This document shows positions 1 to 9,271 of a DNA stretch of 64,000 bases, in pieces; the stretch's first letter is position 1; every line of letters starts with the position of its first letter. The notes beneath the pieces were generated by a model, which did not search any database, had not been told where the DNA came from, and was given only the letters and a program-made list of their open reading frames with translations. Origin of the DNA: Chryseobacterium lathyri (lineage in GTDB: Bacteria > Bacteroidota > Bacteroidia > Flavobacteriales > Weeksellaceae); the NCBI RefSeq assembly GCF_030812195.1, contig NZ_JAUSSF010000002.1, positions 434,001 to 498,000 of the forward strand. Direction: 5' to 3'. The position numbers and the translations under genes were made by a program.

Positions 1-69
1 GAAATGAAAAAATTAAATTTAACCTTTGAGACGGCCTCTTTATCTTTATAATTGATCTGCTTAAAATTA

Positions 70-1698
70 TTACTTTTTATCCCACCACAATTTGGTTCCT
101 CCTGTATCGGGACCTCCAAGATACTGCAGGGCCTGAGCATAATTCAGGGTATTGTTTCTGTATTTGGTCGGGATAGGAACCCTTCTGATCATAGCATCAG
201 TGCTGATGGTTCCCTGACTATCATTGAGAACATTTTTGAAAATAACAGGATAACCAGTTCTTCTCTGTTCTGCCCAAGCTTCAGAGCCATCAGGATAAAT
301 AGCGATCCATTTCTGGGTCATAATTCTTTCTAGTTTTCTTTCAAAAGAATCTTCTTCATTCCATTTAATGGTAATTGTGCTTAGCATCGGGCTTCCTGCA
401 AGAATACTATTTGATGCATTTTTAGGATCAATATAGGGAGCTTCCTTAGAAATGGCATCTGCTACATAAGTTGCATATGATGCGCTTTTTCCCCATTCAG
501 CAAATGACATTTCGATGCCTTTGTTGTAATTTGTTCCCGCATCTCCTGCCCCGGCATACCCTCTGATGGCAGCTTCCGCTTTCAGGAACCATATTTCCGC
601 AGCAGTAAATACTTTATTTTTACCATTGCTATTGGAAAAATAATCTCCATTAGCAGATGCTGCGATAGGCTGGGAGAAGTCTCCATATCTGTCTTTACTG
701 CCTCCCATATCCACTCCTTGTCTTATTCCTATATATTGTCCGGCTACACTAGGATCGGTAGCAGGTTTAGCATAGGCAGATCTTCTTGGATCATTAAAGC
801 CGTTCATAAATGCCATTAATGGTGCCCCAATTTTACAATCGCCCCACGAATAAATAATATCGCTGAGAGGAGAAGCTCCTCCATAGTTAATCAGTGCATT
901 TGCAGAATTGTCATCAATAAACCCCGCCGGAGATGCTAAAGCCTGTTCTGCGTACAATTTTGATTTGGCAGGATCGGCATAACTCATTCTCATTGCAAAT
1001 CTTAATTTTAAGGAATTGGCAAGTTTTGCCCAATTAGCCAGGTTACCGCCATATATAAGATCCGATTTAGTAATAACCGCCTTATCTTCAACACCCGGAG
1101 TCTGCTGCAGGTCTGAAATAGCAGTAGTAAGGTCTGCAATGAAATTGTTATAAGCTTCCTGCTGTGAATCGAAATCTGTAATTCCCGTTGAAGGGTTAGG
1201 GGTTTCAAATTTACTGTAAATGATAGGCCCATGTGCATCCGAGACTTTACTTGCAGAGATTACTTTAAGAATTTTTGCAAGAGCAAGAGATGCCCTAAAA
1301 TTGATACCCGGATAGTTTTCTTTGATCACAGTGTTGATTGTCTTTGATTTGTCAAAAACATCTTCCAGCTGCGTCATCATAATTCTTTCGTTCCACCCAT
1401 CCATAATGAAATAAGTGGTATTGTTTCTTCCTCCATTATAGGGGGTAGCTGTACTGAATAAGCCACTAAACATGTCCGCATTAAGGTTGGTCTGCAACTG
1501 ATAGATCCAGTTGGTAGAACTTTGCTGGTTTCTCTGCATCAATTTCAGGGGATTTACAATCTGCGTGAAATCGGCATTGAAATTTTCAGGACCTCCAATG
1601 TATTCCTGGTTATATTTATCAAATTCGCCCGTGCAGCTTAAAGCGGAAAATAGCATACATGCACTGAGTGATATGGTTTTAATATGAGATATTTTCAT
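70..1698 (-). CDS. SusD/RagB-like outer-membrane nutrient-binding lipoprotein
   Basis: 542 residues. The N-terminus is a lipoprotein signal peptide with a lipobox ending at Cys22 (sequence SALSC), so the protein should be anchored on the outer membrane. The rest looks like the SusD-like_2 branch of the SusD/RagB family: helical TPR-type segments and Trp/Tyr/Asn-rich loops, with a conserved-looking NWAKLANSLKLR stretch near residue 225. In this family the lipoprotein forms a lid over the partner SusC transporter and captures an oligosaccharide or peptide. It starts 10 bp after the susC-like gene, so the two form one operon. The substrate cannot be read from sequence, and no glycoside hydrolase lies next to it in this window. 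Confidence 0.93.
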   Translation of the reverse strand: MKISHIKTISLSACMLFSALSCTGEFDKYNQEYIGGPENFNADFTQIVNPLKLMQRNQQSSTNWIYQLQTNLNADMFSGLFSTATPYNGGRNNTTYFIMDGWNERIMMTQLEDVFDKSKTINTVIKENYPGINFRASLALAKILKVISASKVSDAHGPIIYSKFETPNPSTGITDFDSQQEAYNNFIADLTTAISDLQQTPGVEDKAVITKSDLIYGGNLANWAKLANSLKLRFAMRMSYADPAKSKLYAEQALASPAGFIDDNSANALINYGGASPLSDIIYSWGDCKIGAPLMAFMNGFNDPRRSAYAKPATDPSVAGQYIGIRQGVDMGGSKDRYGDFSQPIAASANGDYFSNSNGKNKVFTAAEIWFLKAEAAIRGYAGAGDAGTNYNKGIEMSFAEWGKSASYATYVADAISKEAPYIDPKNASNSILAGSPMLSTITIKWNEEDSFERKLERIMTQKWIAIYPDGSEAWAEQRRTGYPVIFKNVLNDSQGTISTDAMIRRVPIPTKYRNNTLNYAQALQYLGGPDTGGTKLWWDKK

Positions 1699-1708
1699 TT
1701 TGTTAAAA

Positions 1709-4609
1709 TTAGAAGTTAGCTTTTAATGATAGACCAACTGATCTGGTAATCGGCATTCCAAACATATCAATACCTACACCTCCAGGATTAACTCCTGATA
1801 CTTGTTCCGGGTCAAACGGAGCGTCTTTATATAAGAAGAACAGGTTGCTTCCGATTAAACTTATTGTTGCATTTTCCATATATTTTGAATGTACACCAAA
1901 CGTGTATGAAATGGAAGCCTGTCTCAAACGCACGGCTGTCGCTTTATACATGTATGGTTCATCAATGGATCCTGATACTTTTGAATAGTATTTTTCAGCA
2001 TCAGTCAATCCTGTATAAGGAGTGCCATTTTCATAAACTGCATTTGGAATGGATACTCCTCCAATATCACGGGCATCCGCACTGGCCTTGCTTACCCCAT
2101 ACTGGTCATTTTTAGCCTGAGTGTAGCCTAATACTTTTCCACCAAACTTCCCGTCAATAAGGAAACTGATTCCTAACTTTCCAATATTGAACGAGTTGTT
2201 GAAGCCAAGGATAAATTTAGGGTTCGGATTCCCGAGATATTGCACCTGGTTTTCATCTCTTAACGGAACGCCTTCAGCATCCACAATAATTCTTCCCTGT
2301 CCGTCTCTCTTGAATACTGATCCGTAGATATCTCCAAATGAACCACCCACTTTTAACCTGTTGTATCCTCCTCCTGTAAGCACAAAGGTCTTATCGGCAG
2401 GGATCTGTAATCTGGATGGGAAGAGTTCTTTAATGGTATTTTTATTGGCGGAAGCATTTACTGTAGTTGTCCAGTCAAATTTGCTTCCCGCAAATACTTT
2501 ATAAGATAAGCTGGATTCAAATCCTACATTCTGAATTTTTCCGGCATTAACATCAAATCTTCCGGTTCCAAATCCTAAGTTGGAAGATATTTCCACCGCC
2601 TGTAAAAGCTGGTTGGATACTACCGAATTATAATAAGTGAAATCAAAGCTTAAACGGTTATTAAAAAGTTTAAGCTCTGTTCCTGCTTCAAAAGTTTTGT
2701 TAAGTTCCGGTTTAGCAAAAAGTTCAGAAAACTCAGGCTTGGTAACCGGTGATGAATTAGGAGTAATCATAGTACCTGCATTTACCTGGTAACGGTAAAT
2801 ATTAGGAGCAGTTAGGTTGGAATACAGTCCGTTTCCAACTTCTGCATAGGAAGCTCTCACTTTCCAGAAATTGATGGATTCTGAAATATTAAAGATTTCT
2901 GATAAGATTGCATTTAAACCAATAGATTCATAATCAAAAGAAATCCTGCCAGTTCCTGACAGCGTTGAATCCCAGTCATTTCTAAATGTAAGATCCAGAT
3001 ATAAGAATTTTTTGTATCCTAAATTGGCACTTGCAAACACGGACTGGGTCTGTTTTTTCGTTCTATATATTACGTAGCTTACTCCATTCCCATTCTGTCC
3101 CGGCCATTGTAAATTATTCAATTCAAACAAGTTAGGAATCACCAGAAGGTTATTCTCTATGCTGCTTGAAGTATATCTTTGTGTATTTATACTTCCACCT
3201 ACCGTAAAATCCAAAGAAATATCATCAGTAATTTTCGGGCTTCCGATTAATAATGCGTCTCCGTAAGTAGATGTGCTTTCAATAACATCTTTGTAAAGCT
3301 TACCATTATCATTCCCTCCCAACAAGACAGGCAAGGAATACACTGCTACATTACGCTGGCTGTCTGAGGTGGTATAATTGTAATTTCCTCTTACCCTGGC
3401 CGATAACCAAGGGTTGATCTGATAGCTCAATGTCGCTGCACTGTAAAGGTTTTTATTCTTTGTTGTTACAGGGTTTTTATAAAGAATCCAATAAGGGTTT
3501 TGAGATTCTACGCTAAAGCTTCCGTCTGGCTTTATGGCCCACCAGTTCTGTGCAGGAAGCAGTCTGCTGTTATTTTGATAAGTGTAGTTCGAGCCACTGA
3601 ACTGATCGAAATCAACACCTCTCGGTAACCAATACAGATTTACAAGCGGAGAGTAATACGATCCTGGGGTCAGCCTGTTCTTACTGTTTTGTAAAGATCC
3701 CATGAAGTTGGCATCAAGGGTCAGCTTATCATCAAGGAATTTACTTGAGTTCCTGAAATTAATATTATACTGATCAAATACTGATGTAGGAATAATTCCT
3801 TTATTTGTTGTATTTCCTATAGAGAAAAAGTTATTGGACTTTTCATTTCCTGATTGAAATGAAAGATTGTTGACCCATGTAGTTCCGGTCTGTAAGAAAT
3901 CTTTGAGATAATCTTTTGAAGCTCCTTTTGCTCCCCAACTCTGCTGAGAACCGGTTTGTCCTGCCGCATGGTCGTAAGGAATGCTCTGCAGATAACTGTA
4001 CTGTAGTTCTGGAAGGCTATAAGCCTGATCAAGAGTTAAACTTGTTGTATAAGATAATTTACTTCTACCTGTCTTTCCTTTTTTCGTCACAATCAAAACA
4101 GCACCGTTACCTCCCGCAGCCCCATACAATGCCGCAGCTGAAGCGCCTTTAAGGAAGTTGATACTTTCAATATCCTCGGGATTGATTGTACTCAATACAT
4201 CTCCCGTATCCGGCATCGAAGCAAAAAAGTCCACATTCGGTCCCTTTGTATTGTTAATAATAGGAATCCCGTCAATCACATATAACGGCTGGCTGTTTCT
4301 TGTAGATTTATCCCCTCTCATCACCACTCTCACGGATCCTCCTACACCACCATTGGTTTTATTAATCTGCACATTGGACACCTTTCCGTTGATTGAATTC
4401 AAAAGGTTGGGTGTTTTTACTTCTGTAAGCTCATCCCCTCCAATTTGCTGGCTGGAGTACGTTAAGGATCGTACCTGCCTTTTTATCCCCAAAGAAGTAA
4501 CAACCACCTCTTCAATTTTGGTTGTTTTAGCAGTATCTGCCTTTTTAGTATCCTGTGCGTAGGCAGATAAAGAAATAGCTAATAAAACCGGTATAACAGT
4601 TTTTCTCAT
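1709..4609 (-). CDS. SusC/RagA-like TonB-dependent outer-membrane transporter
   Basis: About 966 residues from the ATG at 4609. The open frame runs 39 nt further upstream, but the signal peptide MRKTVIPVLLAISLSAYAQ begins at 4609, so I place the start there. After a short linker come a TonB-box-like segment (EEVVVTSLGIKR), a plug domain with the SusC-type stretch YVIDGIPI, and a long beta-barrel ending in an aromatic residue (KANF). There is no N-terminal carboxypeptidase-D-regulatory-like domain, which many SusC proteins have. It should import an oligomeric nutrient across the outer membrane using TonB energy together with the downstream SusD partner. The AraC gene upstream on the same strand is the obvious candidate regulator. 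Confidence 0.93.
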   Translation of the reverse strand: MRKTVIPVLLAISLSAYAQDTKKADTAKTTKIEEVVVTSLGIKRQVRSLTYSSQQIGGDELTEVKTPNLLNSINGKVSNVQINKTNGGVGGSVRVVMRGDKSTRNSQPLYVIDGIPIINNTKGPNVDFFASMPDTGDVLSTINPEDIESINFLKGASAAALYGAAGGNGAVLIVTKKGKTGRSKLSYTTSLTLDQAYSLPELQYSYLQSIPYDHAAGQTGSQQSWGAKGASKDYLKDFLQTGTTWVNNLSFQSGNEKSNNFFSIGNTTNKGIIPTSVFDQYNINFRNSSKFLDDKLTLDANFMGSLQNSKNRLTPGSYYSPLVNLYWLPRGVDFDQFSGSNYTYQNNSRLLPAQNWWAIKPDGSFSVESQNPYWILYKNPVTTKNKNLYSAATLSYQINPWLSARVRGNYNYTTSDSQRNVAVYSLPVLLGGNDNGKLYKDVIESTSTYGDALLIGSPKITDDISLDFTVGGSINTQRYTSSSIENNLLVIPNLFELNNLQWPGQNGNGVSYVIYRTKKQTQSVFASANLGYKKFLYLDLTFRNDWDSTLSGTGRISFDYESIGLNAILSEIFNISESINFWKVRASYAEVGNGLYSNLTAPNIYRYQVNAGTMITPNSSPVTKPEFSELFAKPELNKTFEAGTELKLFNNRLSFDFTYYNSVVSNQLLQAVEISSNLGFGTGRFDVNAGKIQNVGFESSLSYKVFAGSKFDWTTTVNASANKNTIKELFPSRLQIPADKTFVLTGGGYNRLKVGGSFGDIYGSVFKRDGQGRIIVDAEGVPLRDENQVQYLGNPNPKFILGFNNSFNIGKLGISFLIDGKFGGKVLGYTQAKNDQYGVSKASADARDIGGVSIPNAVYENGTPYTGLTDAEKYYSKVSGSIDEPYMYKATAVRLRQASISYTFGVHSKYMENATISLIGSNLFFLYKDAPFDPEQVSGVNPGGVGIDMFGMPITRSVGLSLKANF

Positions 4610-4955
4610 AAGGTTAGTTTTATTAAGATTTATTTGAGAATCAACCACATTGCTTTAAATATTGTTTAGATTTTAAAACAGGATTTATCTTCACTTTTCT
4701 GCAACATTACATCCCGTTTACATCAAATAATTAAAGTTTTGTTAAGATTTAATTCATATTAGCAAATCTAAATTTTGTTGGCAGCCAGATATAATGCTAT
4801 TTTATCATAAAACGATATTATTTTTTCAGTCATTTTACAGACACCGGATTTACTCGTTGATTTACAGTACACTAAATTAATTTTCAGCATATGAATTTTA
4901 ATAATCATATAATGCTTTTTTAACATTTTTTGATTAAAATACACCTATATCCATT
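4610..4955. other. Long AT-rich intergenic region between susC and the AraC gene
   Basis: No open frame of useful length on either strand. It holds the leader and promoter region of the susC-susD operon. I see no clear inverted repeat here; an AraC-type activator would be expected to bind upstream of the -7 box. Confidence 0.6.
4763..4770 (-). promoter_or_regulatory. Candidate -7 box for the susC-susD operon
   Basis: Read on the minus strand this is TAGATTTG, a match to the Bacteroidetes -7 consensus TAnnTTTG. It would give a 5' leader of about 150 nt. No convincing -33 TTG lies at the usual distance, so the call is tentative. Confidence 0.35.
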
Positions 4956-4984
4956 AAAAATCCGGATAGAAACTATCCGGATAT
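4956..4984 (-). terminator. Rho-independent terminator of the AraC gene
   Basis: Perfect 9-10 bp stem TCCGGATAG/CTATCCGGA with a 3-nt loop, followed on the minus strand by a T run. It lies about 35 bp after the AraC stop codon and separates that gene from the susC operon. Confidence 0.8.
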
Positions 4985-5019
4985 CTTGATTACAAAAGGT
5001 ATTTGCTTAATTTAAAAGA

Positions 5020-5898
5020 CTACTCGATTTTTTTCACTCCTTTAAAAAGTTCTTTAAATTCTGTTGGTGTTGTTTTTTTTATGGATTTGAAAACCTTATT
5101 AAAGTTGGCTATATTATTAAAGCCAGCTTCAAAAGCAGTCTCAAAAACAGTCAGATTCTTCTCCATTAGCCATCTTGCAGCATAGCTGATCCTGATTTCA
5201 TTCAGATAATTTACAAACGTTTTACCTGTTCTTTTCTTGATGAACCTATTGAATGTTACACTACTCATATTGATAAGCGATGCAGCGTCATGAAGCGTTA
5301 TTTTACTTTCAAAGTTTTTATGTACAAAATCATGAACGATCTTCATTTTATCGTTATCCGCAAAGGTTTCAAGCTCTATACTGTAAGAGGATAAAAGTGT
5401 TTTGTCCTCGGCAATAGCCAATTCATTAAGAATTTTCATGATCTCGATAAAAGATTCAAAACTGTTCATTTTGGATAAATTGAGAAAAGAGTCCTTCAGC
5501 TTTTCAGCTGTTTCCTGGGAAAATAAAATTCCCCGGATCGAATCCTTCATCAGGTTACTGATGGGCTTCAGAATATTTTTATCCATCATGGACTGGTTAA
5601 AAAAATCCTGGTTGAACTGTACTGTTATTTCATGCGTCTTCCGGTTTTTGCACTTATGATTAGCCCAGCAGTGCGGAAGATTCGGACCCACCAACACGAG
5701 TTCGATATCGCCGATTTCTCCTGTGTGATCACCAATCATCCGGCGGTATCCCTTTCCTTTGCTGATAAAATTGATCTCGATCTCCGGATGATAATGATAA
5801 GGAAAATCAAAAGATGCCTTTATCCGGTCAAACACAAGAAAACTGTCCTCAGGAGATAATGGAGTTATTTCTCTTAAAATATTTTCTAACTTACTCAT
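5020..5898 (-). CDS. AraC-family transcriptional regulator with cupin-type sensor
   Basis: 292 residues. The N-terminal part (about 1-110) has the HYHPEIEI pattern of an AraC-type cupin ligand-binding domain. The C-terminal 100 residues form the two helix-turn-helix DNA-binding domain, including ITLHDAASLINMSSVTFNRF and the second helix motif GFNNIANFNKVFKSIKKTTP. No signal peptide or membrane segment, so it is cytoplasmic. It lies upstream of the SusC/SusD pair on the same strand but behind its own terminator, so it is a separate unit; control of that pair is inferred from position only. Confidence 0.9.
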   Translation of the reverse strand: MSKLENILREITPLSPEDSFLVFDRIKASFDFPYHYHPEIEINFISKGKGYRRMIGDHTGEIGDIELVLVGPNLPHCWANHKCKNRKTHEITVQFNQDFFNQSMMDKNILKPISNLMKDSIRGILFSQETAEKLKDSFLNLSKMNSFESFIEIMKILNELAIAEDKTLLSSYSIELETFADNDKMKIVHDFVHKNFESKITLHDAASLINMSSVTFNRFIKKRTGKTFVNYLNEIRISYAARWLMEKNLTVFETAFEAGFNNIANFNKVFKSIKKTTPTEFKELFKGVKKIE

Positions 5899-6103
5899 CT
5901 AATCTTTGAAGAAAATTAATGTTATCATTCAATACGGTATTTTTTACAAATTTGATAAAAAACCAATCAACTAATATATAATTTTTATTTTTTTCTTTAC
6001 TTTTAATTAAAAAAATGAAATTAAATTTTGAAATAGTACCTATTATAAAGTTTTAAAAATTACTTGTCAGGAAAAAAGTACAATATTTAAGGCTTTTTAT
6101 CCA

Positions 6104-6135
6104 TTGAATCCGGCTTGCAACTACTCTATCTTTGT
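6104..6135 (+). promoter_or_regulatory. Promoter of the OsmC gene
   Basis: TTG at 6104-6106, then 21 bp, then a perfect TATCTTTG at 6128-6135. This matches the -33/-7 layout of Bacteroidetes housekeeping promoters. The leader would be about 40 nt. Confidence 0.7.
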
Positions 6136-6183
6136 ATCATCAAAATAACAACAACATATTAAAAACAACAAAAAACAAACATT

Positions 6184-6600
6184 ATGAGACGTAACGCAAC
6201 AGCCGTTTGGAACGGCAACATCAAAGAAGGTAAAGGACACTTAACTACTCAAAGCACAACTTTAAACGAGACACAGTATTCTTTCAACAGCCGTTTCGCG
6301 GACGGAGTAGGAACCAATCCTGAAGAATTATTGGCTGCAGCCCACGCAGGATGCTTTACGATGAAACTGAGCGCCGAGCTTTCCCAGGCTGGTTTTACTC
6401 CTGAAGAATTAAAAACAACCTCTGTGATCACCCTTGATCCAAGCATTGGGAAAATCACAAAATCTGAACTGACTTTAACGGCAAAGGTTCCGGGACTTTC
6501 AGAAGAAGAATTCCAGAAATATGCTAAAATAGCTGAGGAAGGATGCCCGGTAAGCGCAGCTTTCAATTTTGAAATTACCTTGAATGCTACTTTAGCTTAA
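6184..6600 (+). CDS. OsmC/Ohr-family peroxidase
   Basis: 138 residues, the usual length for OsmC-type proteins. The two redox cysteines of the family are present: Cys57 in AAAHAGCFTM and Cys121 in EEGCPVSAAF. These enzymes reduce organic hydroperoxides with thiols and work as head-to-tail dimers in the cytoplasm. The motif around Cys57 fits the OsmC subgroup better than Ohr. The gene stands alone, divergent from the AraC gene, with its own good promoter and no neighbouring MarR/OhrR regulator. Confidence 0.93.
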   Translation: MRRNATAVWNGNIKEGKGHLTTQSTTLNETQYSFNSRFADGVGTNPEELLAAAHAGCFTMKLSAELSQAGFTPEELKTTSVITLDPSIGKITKSELTLTAKVPGLSEEEFQKYAKIAEEGCPVSAAFNFEITLNATLA

Positions 6601-6619
6601 TAATAAAAATTCTTATTTG

Positions 6620-6742
6620 AACCATTAAAATTTTTAAGCAGTGAAGGAGAATTAAGAGAATATCAAATAGCTTTTAAAGGACAATGTCTTTTATCCGCAC
6701 GGATTCTTAATTATTCTTCACTGCTTAAAAATCTTGATGGTT
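6620..6742. repeat. Large imperfect inverted repeat (about 40-bp arms)
   Basis: Left arm 6620-6661, right arm 6703-6742. The arms are complementary over about 40 bp with few mismatches and share the core TTTTTAAGCAGTGAAG. The 41-nt loop holds a smaller near-palindrome around AAAGGACA. Transcribed, it would fold into one long hairpin. It lies between the OsmC gene and the TetR promoter and encodes nothing visible. It could be a miniature mobile element, a structured RNA, or an oversized terminator for the OsmC gene. Confidence 0.75.
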
Positions 6743-6902
6743 TATTTTCCTGCATATTATACAGTTTTTTTGCTTAATATCTTTACGGTAAAGAAAGGTC
6801 AGAAGATTTTAAAGACTTAACTTATATGCTCTTCTTTATATCATAATTTTAAACCTTAAGTGTCCCGAAACTTTTGGCTTTGGTGGCAAAACAGGCTATA
6901 AA

Positions 6903-6934
6903 ATATACCAATCGGTATATTTTGTGTATATTTG
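6903..6934 (+). promoter_or_regulatory. TetR-type palindromic operator and -7 box
   Basis: Perfect inverted repeat ATATACC-AATC-GGTATAT at 6903-6920, directly followed by a perfect TATATTTG at 6927-6934. The operator covers the -33 region, so a bound repressor would block polymerase. The ATG of the TetR gene is 20 bp downstream, which suggests autoregulation of the whole operon. Confidence 0.85.
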
Positions 6935-6954
6935 CAGTATACTAAATACTTAAA

Positions 6955-7560
6955 ATGTCAAAAGCAGAAAAGACCAAACAGTTTATTATTGAGAAAACAG
7001 CTTCTTTGTTCAATACCAAGGGTTATATGTCTACATCTTTATCTGACATTACGGAAGCTACAGGCCTTACCAAAGGAAGCATTTACGGAAACTTTGATAA
7101 TAAGGATCAGGTTGCGCTTGAAGTTTATAAATACAACTCCAGTCTACTGTCCAAAAGTATGGCAAGATCCTTAGGAGATGAATTTCCAACTCCGATTGAT
7201 AAATTAAATGCTTTTGTTAATTTTTATCGTAAAAACTGGAAAGCAGTCTTTAAAAACGGGGGCTGTCCCCTGATGAATGCAGCCACCGAAGCCGATGATA
7301 CTTTTCCCAGCCTGAAGCAACAGGTTACCCAATCATTTGAAGGCTGGATCAAAAAAATAACGGCCGTCATTGCCGAAGGACAGAAAACCGGAGAAATACA
7401 TCCGGATATCAATGCTTATGAATACGGATCGCTCTTTATTATGCTCATAGAGGGCGGGATTCTTCTTTCCAAAACAACAGAAGATGAAAAATACTTAAAC
7501 CTGGCATTAGACAGAATATTATTCATGATCGATAAAGAGCTAAAAATACTTCCATCATAA
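6955..7560 (+). CDS. TetR-family transcriptional repressor
   Basis: 201 residues. Residues 10-55 form the TetR helix-turn-helix (TSLSDITEATGLTKGSIYGNFDNKDQVAL). The C-terminal ligand domain contains GGCPLMNAATEADD, a pattern seen in TetR proteins of the NemR-like kind, where the cysteine can sense reactive compounds; that role is only a possibility here. It is the first gene of an operon with thiolase, thioesterase and ketoacyl synthase, and its own promoter overlaps a TetR-style palindrome. An acyl-CoA or fatty acid ligand is the natural guess from the neighbours. Confidence 0.92.
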   Translation: MSKAEKTKQFIIEKTASLFNTKGYMSTSLSDITEATGLTKGSIYGNFDNKDQVALEVYKYNSSLLSKSMARSLGDEFPTPIDKLNAFVNFYRKNWKAVFKNGGCPLMNAATEADDTFPSLKQQVTQSFEGWIKKITAVIAEGQKTGEIHPDINAYEYGSLFIMLIEGGILLSKTTEDEKYLNLALDRILFMIDKELKILPS

Positions 7561-7571
7561 AACTTTTCAAT

Positions 7572-8840
7572 ATGGAAACAAAAAAAGTGGCCATTGTAGG
7601 ATACAGCAGAATTCCCTTTGCCAGAATTAACACAGCCTATGCAGACCTGGATAATCAGGAGCTTCTGGAAGCGGCGCTTAATGGACTCATCAACAAATAC
7701 CGTTTGCAGGGGAAACTCCTTGGTGAAGTAGCGGGAGGTGCTGTTATCAAACACATTTCAGAAAGTAACCTCATCAGAGAAACCGTGATGAATACTGCGC
7801 TTGATCCTGCTACTCCGGCATGTGATCTTCAGCAGGCCTGCGATACAGGAATTGAAGCAGCTGTATACATTGGAAATAAAATTGCATTGGGACAGATCGA
7901 AAGCGGTATTGCCTGCGGTGTTGAAGCAATGAGTAACATTCCGTTTGAATCAGCACCGAGATTAAGAAAAGCACTGTTGAAAGCCAATAAAGAAAAATCA
8001 GTATTTGGAAAACTAAAACAGCTGCTAACTCCAAAACTGAAAGACTGGATGCCGATTCCCTACAAAGGACAGGAACCCAAAACTGGTCTGGTGATGGGCG
8101 GACATACGGAAATCACAGCTAAATATTACAAAATTTCCCGCGAAGAACAGGATGAACTAGCGTTTAAAAGCCACAGAAACATGGCCAAAGCTTATGATGA
8201 GGGATTTTTTCACGATATGATTATTCCCGCATTCGGATTAGAAAAGGACAATAACCTCCGCAGGGACACCAGCCTTGAAAAACTCTCTCAGCTGAAGCCT
8301 GCTTTTGATAAAGAGAACGGAACTCTTACAGCCGGAAATTCAACTCCTTTTACAGACGGAGCTTCTGCAGTGCTTCTGGCCAGTGAAGAATGGGCTAATG
8401 CCAATGGTCTTCCAATTTTAGCCTATATTACTTTTTCAGAAGTAGCAGGAATAGAATATGTTGAAAACAAACAGAATCTTCTCCTTGCTCCAGTTTTTGC
8501 CGCAGAAAGAATGCTTAAAAAAGCAGGAATGAGTCTGGAAGACTTCGATTATTATGAAATTCATGAGGCTTTTGCCGCACAGGTCCTTGCCACCATTAAG
8601 ATATGGGAAAATGATGATCTGGCTAAAAAATTCGGACTGGAAAAAGCATTGGGGAAAATAGACAGGGATAAGCTGAATGTAAAAGGCGGAAGCCTCGCAG
8701 CAGCTCATCCTTTTGCAGCTACAGGCGGAAGAATTATCGGTACCTTAGCAAAACTACTTCATGAAAAGGGAAACGGAAAAGGCTTTATCTCTATTTGTGC
8801 CGCACGCGGACAGGGTGTAACTATGATTTTAGAAAAGTAA
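7572..8840 (+). CDS. Thiolase (acetyl-CoA C-acyltransferase)
   Basis: 422 residues, close to the FadI type. The nucleophilic cysteine is probably Cys90 in CDLQQACDTGIEAA. The second catalytic site is EIHEAFAAQ, and the third is the C-terminal SICAARGQG cysteine. Thiolases cleave 3-ketoacyl-CoA with CoA, or run the reverse Claisen condensation. The gene lies 11 bp after the TetR gene and 3 bp before the thioesterase. No hydratase or dehydrogenase of beta-oxidation is beside it, so the operon may serve a modified acyl-chain pathway instead of complete fatty-acid breakdown. Confidence 0.9.
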   Translation: METKKVAIVGYSRIPFARINTAYADLDNQELLEAALNGLINKYRLQGKLLGEVAGGAVIKHISESNLIRETVMNTALDPATPACDLQQACDTGIEAAVYIGNKIALGQIESGIACGVEAMSNIPFESAPRLRKALLKANKEKSVFGKLKQLLTPKLKDWMPIPYKGQEPKTGLVMGGHTEITAKYYKISREEQDELAFKSHRNMAKAYDEGFFHDMIIPAFGLEKDNNLRRDTSLEKLSQLKPAFDKENGTLTAGNSTPFTDGASAVLLASEEWANANGLPILAYITFSEVAGIEYVENKQNLLLAPVFAAERMLKKAGMSLEDFDYYEIHEAFAAQVLATIKIWENDDLAKKFGLEKALGKIDRDKLNVKGGSLAAAHPFAATGGRIIGTLAKLLHEKGNGKGFISICAARGQGVTMILEK

Positions 8841-8843
8841 AAT

Positions 8844-9269
8844 ATGGACAGATTAGCACAACTGCAGCAATTCATCGGAAAGGAATTTGACCAATCGCCT
8901 TCACCGTTTATGAAATGGCTCAATCCTATTGTAGTTTCTGCAGAAGAAGGACATCTCGAATTCAAATATACCGTGAGACAGGAATGGCTTAATCCGATCG
9001 GCAATCTTCATGGCGGAGTAACAGCAGCCATCATTGACGATATTATTGGAGCCACAATGTTCTCCCTGAATGAAAATTCTTTTATCACTACCATCAATAA
9101 TGTGATCGATTATTTTTCAACTGCAAAAGAAAATGATAATATTGTAGCCGAAACGAAAATTATAAAAAGAGGCAGGCAGTTTGTCAATGCGCAATGCGAA
9201 ATATGGAATGCAGACAAAACAAGACTGATTGCCAGGGGAACCTCTAATCTATTCAAAATTAATAACTAG
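8844..9269 (+). CDS. PaaI-family hotdog thioesterase
   Basis: 141 residues with the hotdog signature NPIGNLHGGVTAAIIDD around residues 51-67, the HGG motif of PaaI-type acyl-CoA thioesterases. It would hydrolyse an acyl-CoA to the free acid and CoA in the cytoplasm. It lies 3 bp after the thiolase and 2 bp before the ketoacyl synthase, so it is co-transcribed and probably translationally coupled. Substrate chain length is unknown. Confidence 0.88.
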   Translation: MDRLAQLQQFIGKEFDQSPSPFMKWLNPIVVSAEEGHLEFKYTVRQEWLNPIGNLHGGVTAAIIDDIIGATMFSLNENSFITTINNVIDYFSTAKENDNIVAETKIIKRGRQFVNAQCEIWNADKTRLIARGTSNLFKINN

Positions 9270-9271
9270 GT

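Noticed and set aside
1..69. Terminator after the susD-like gene
   Set aside because: The GAGGC/GTCTC pairing near positions 29-41 is weak and no convincing stem with T run is visible.
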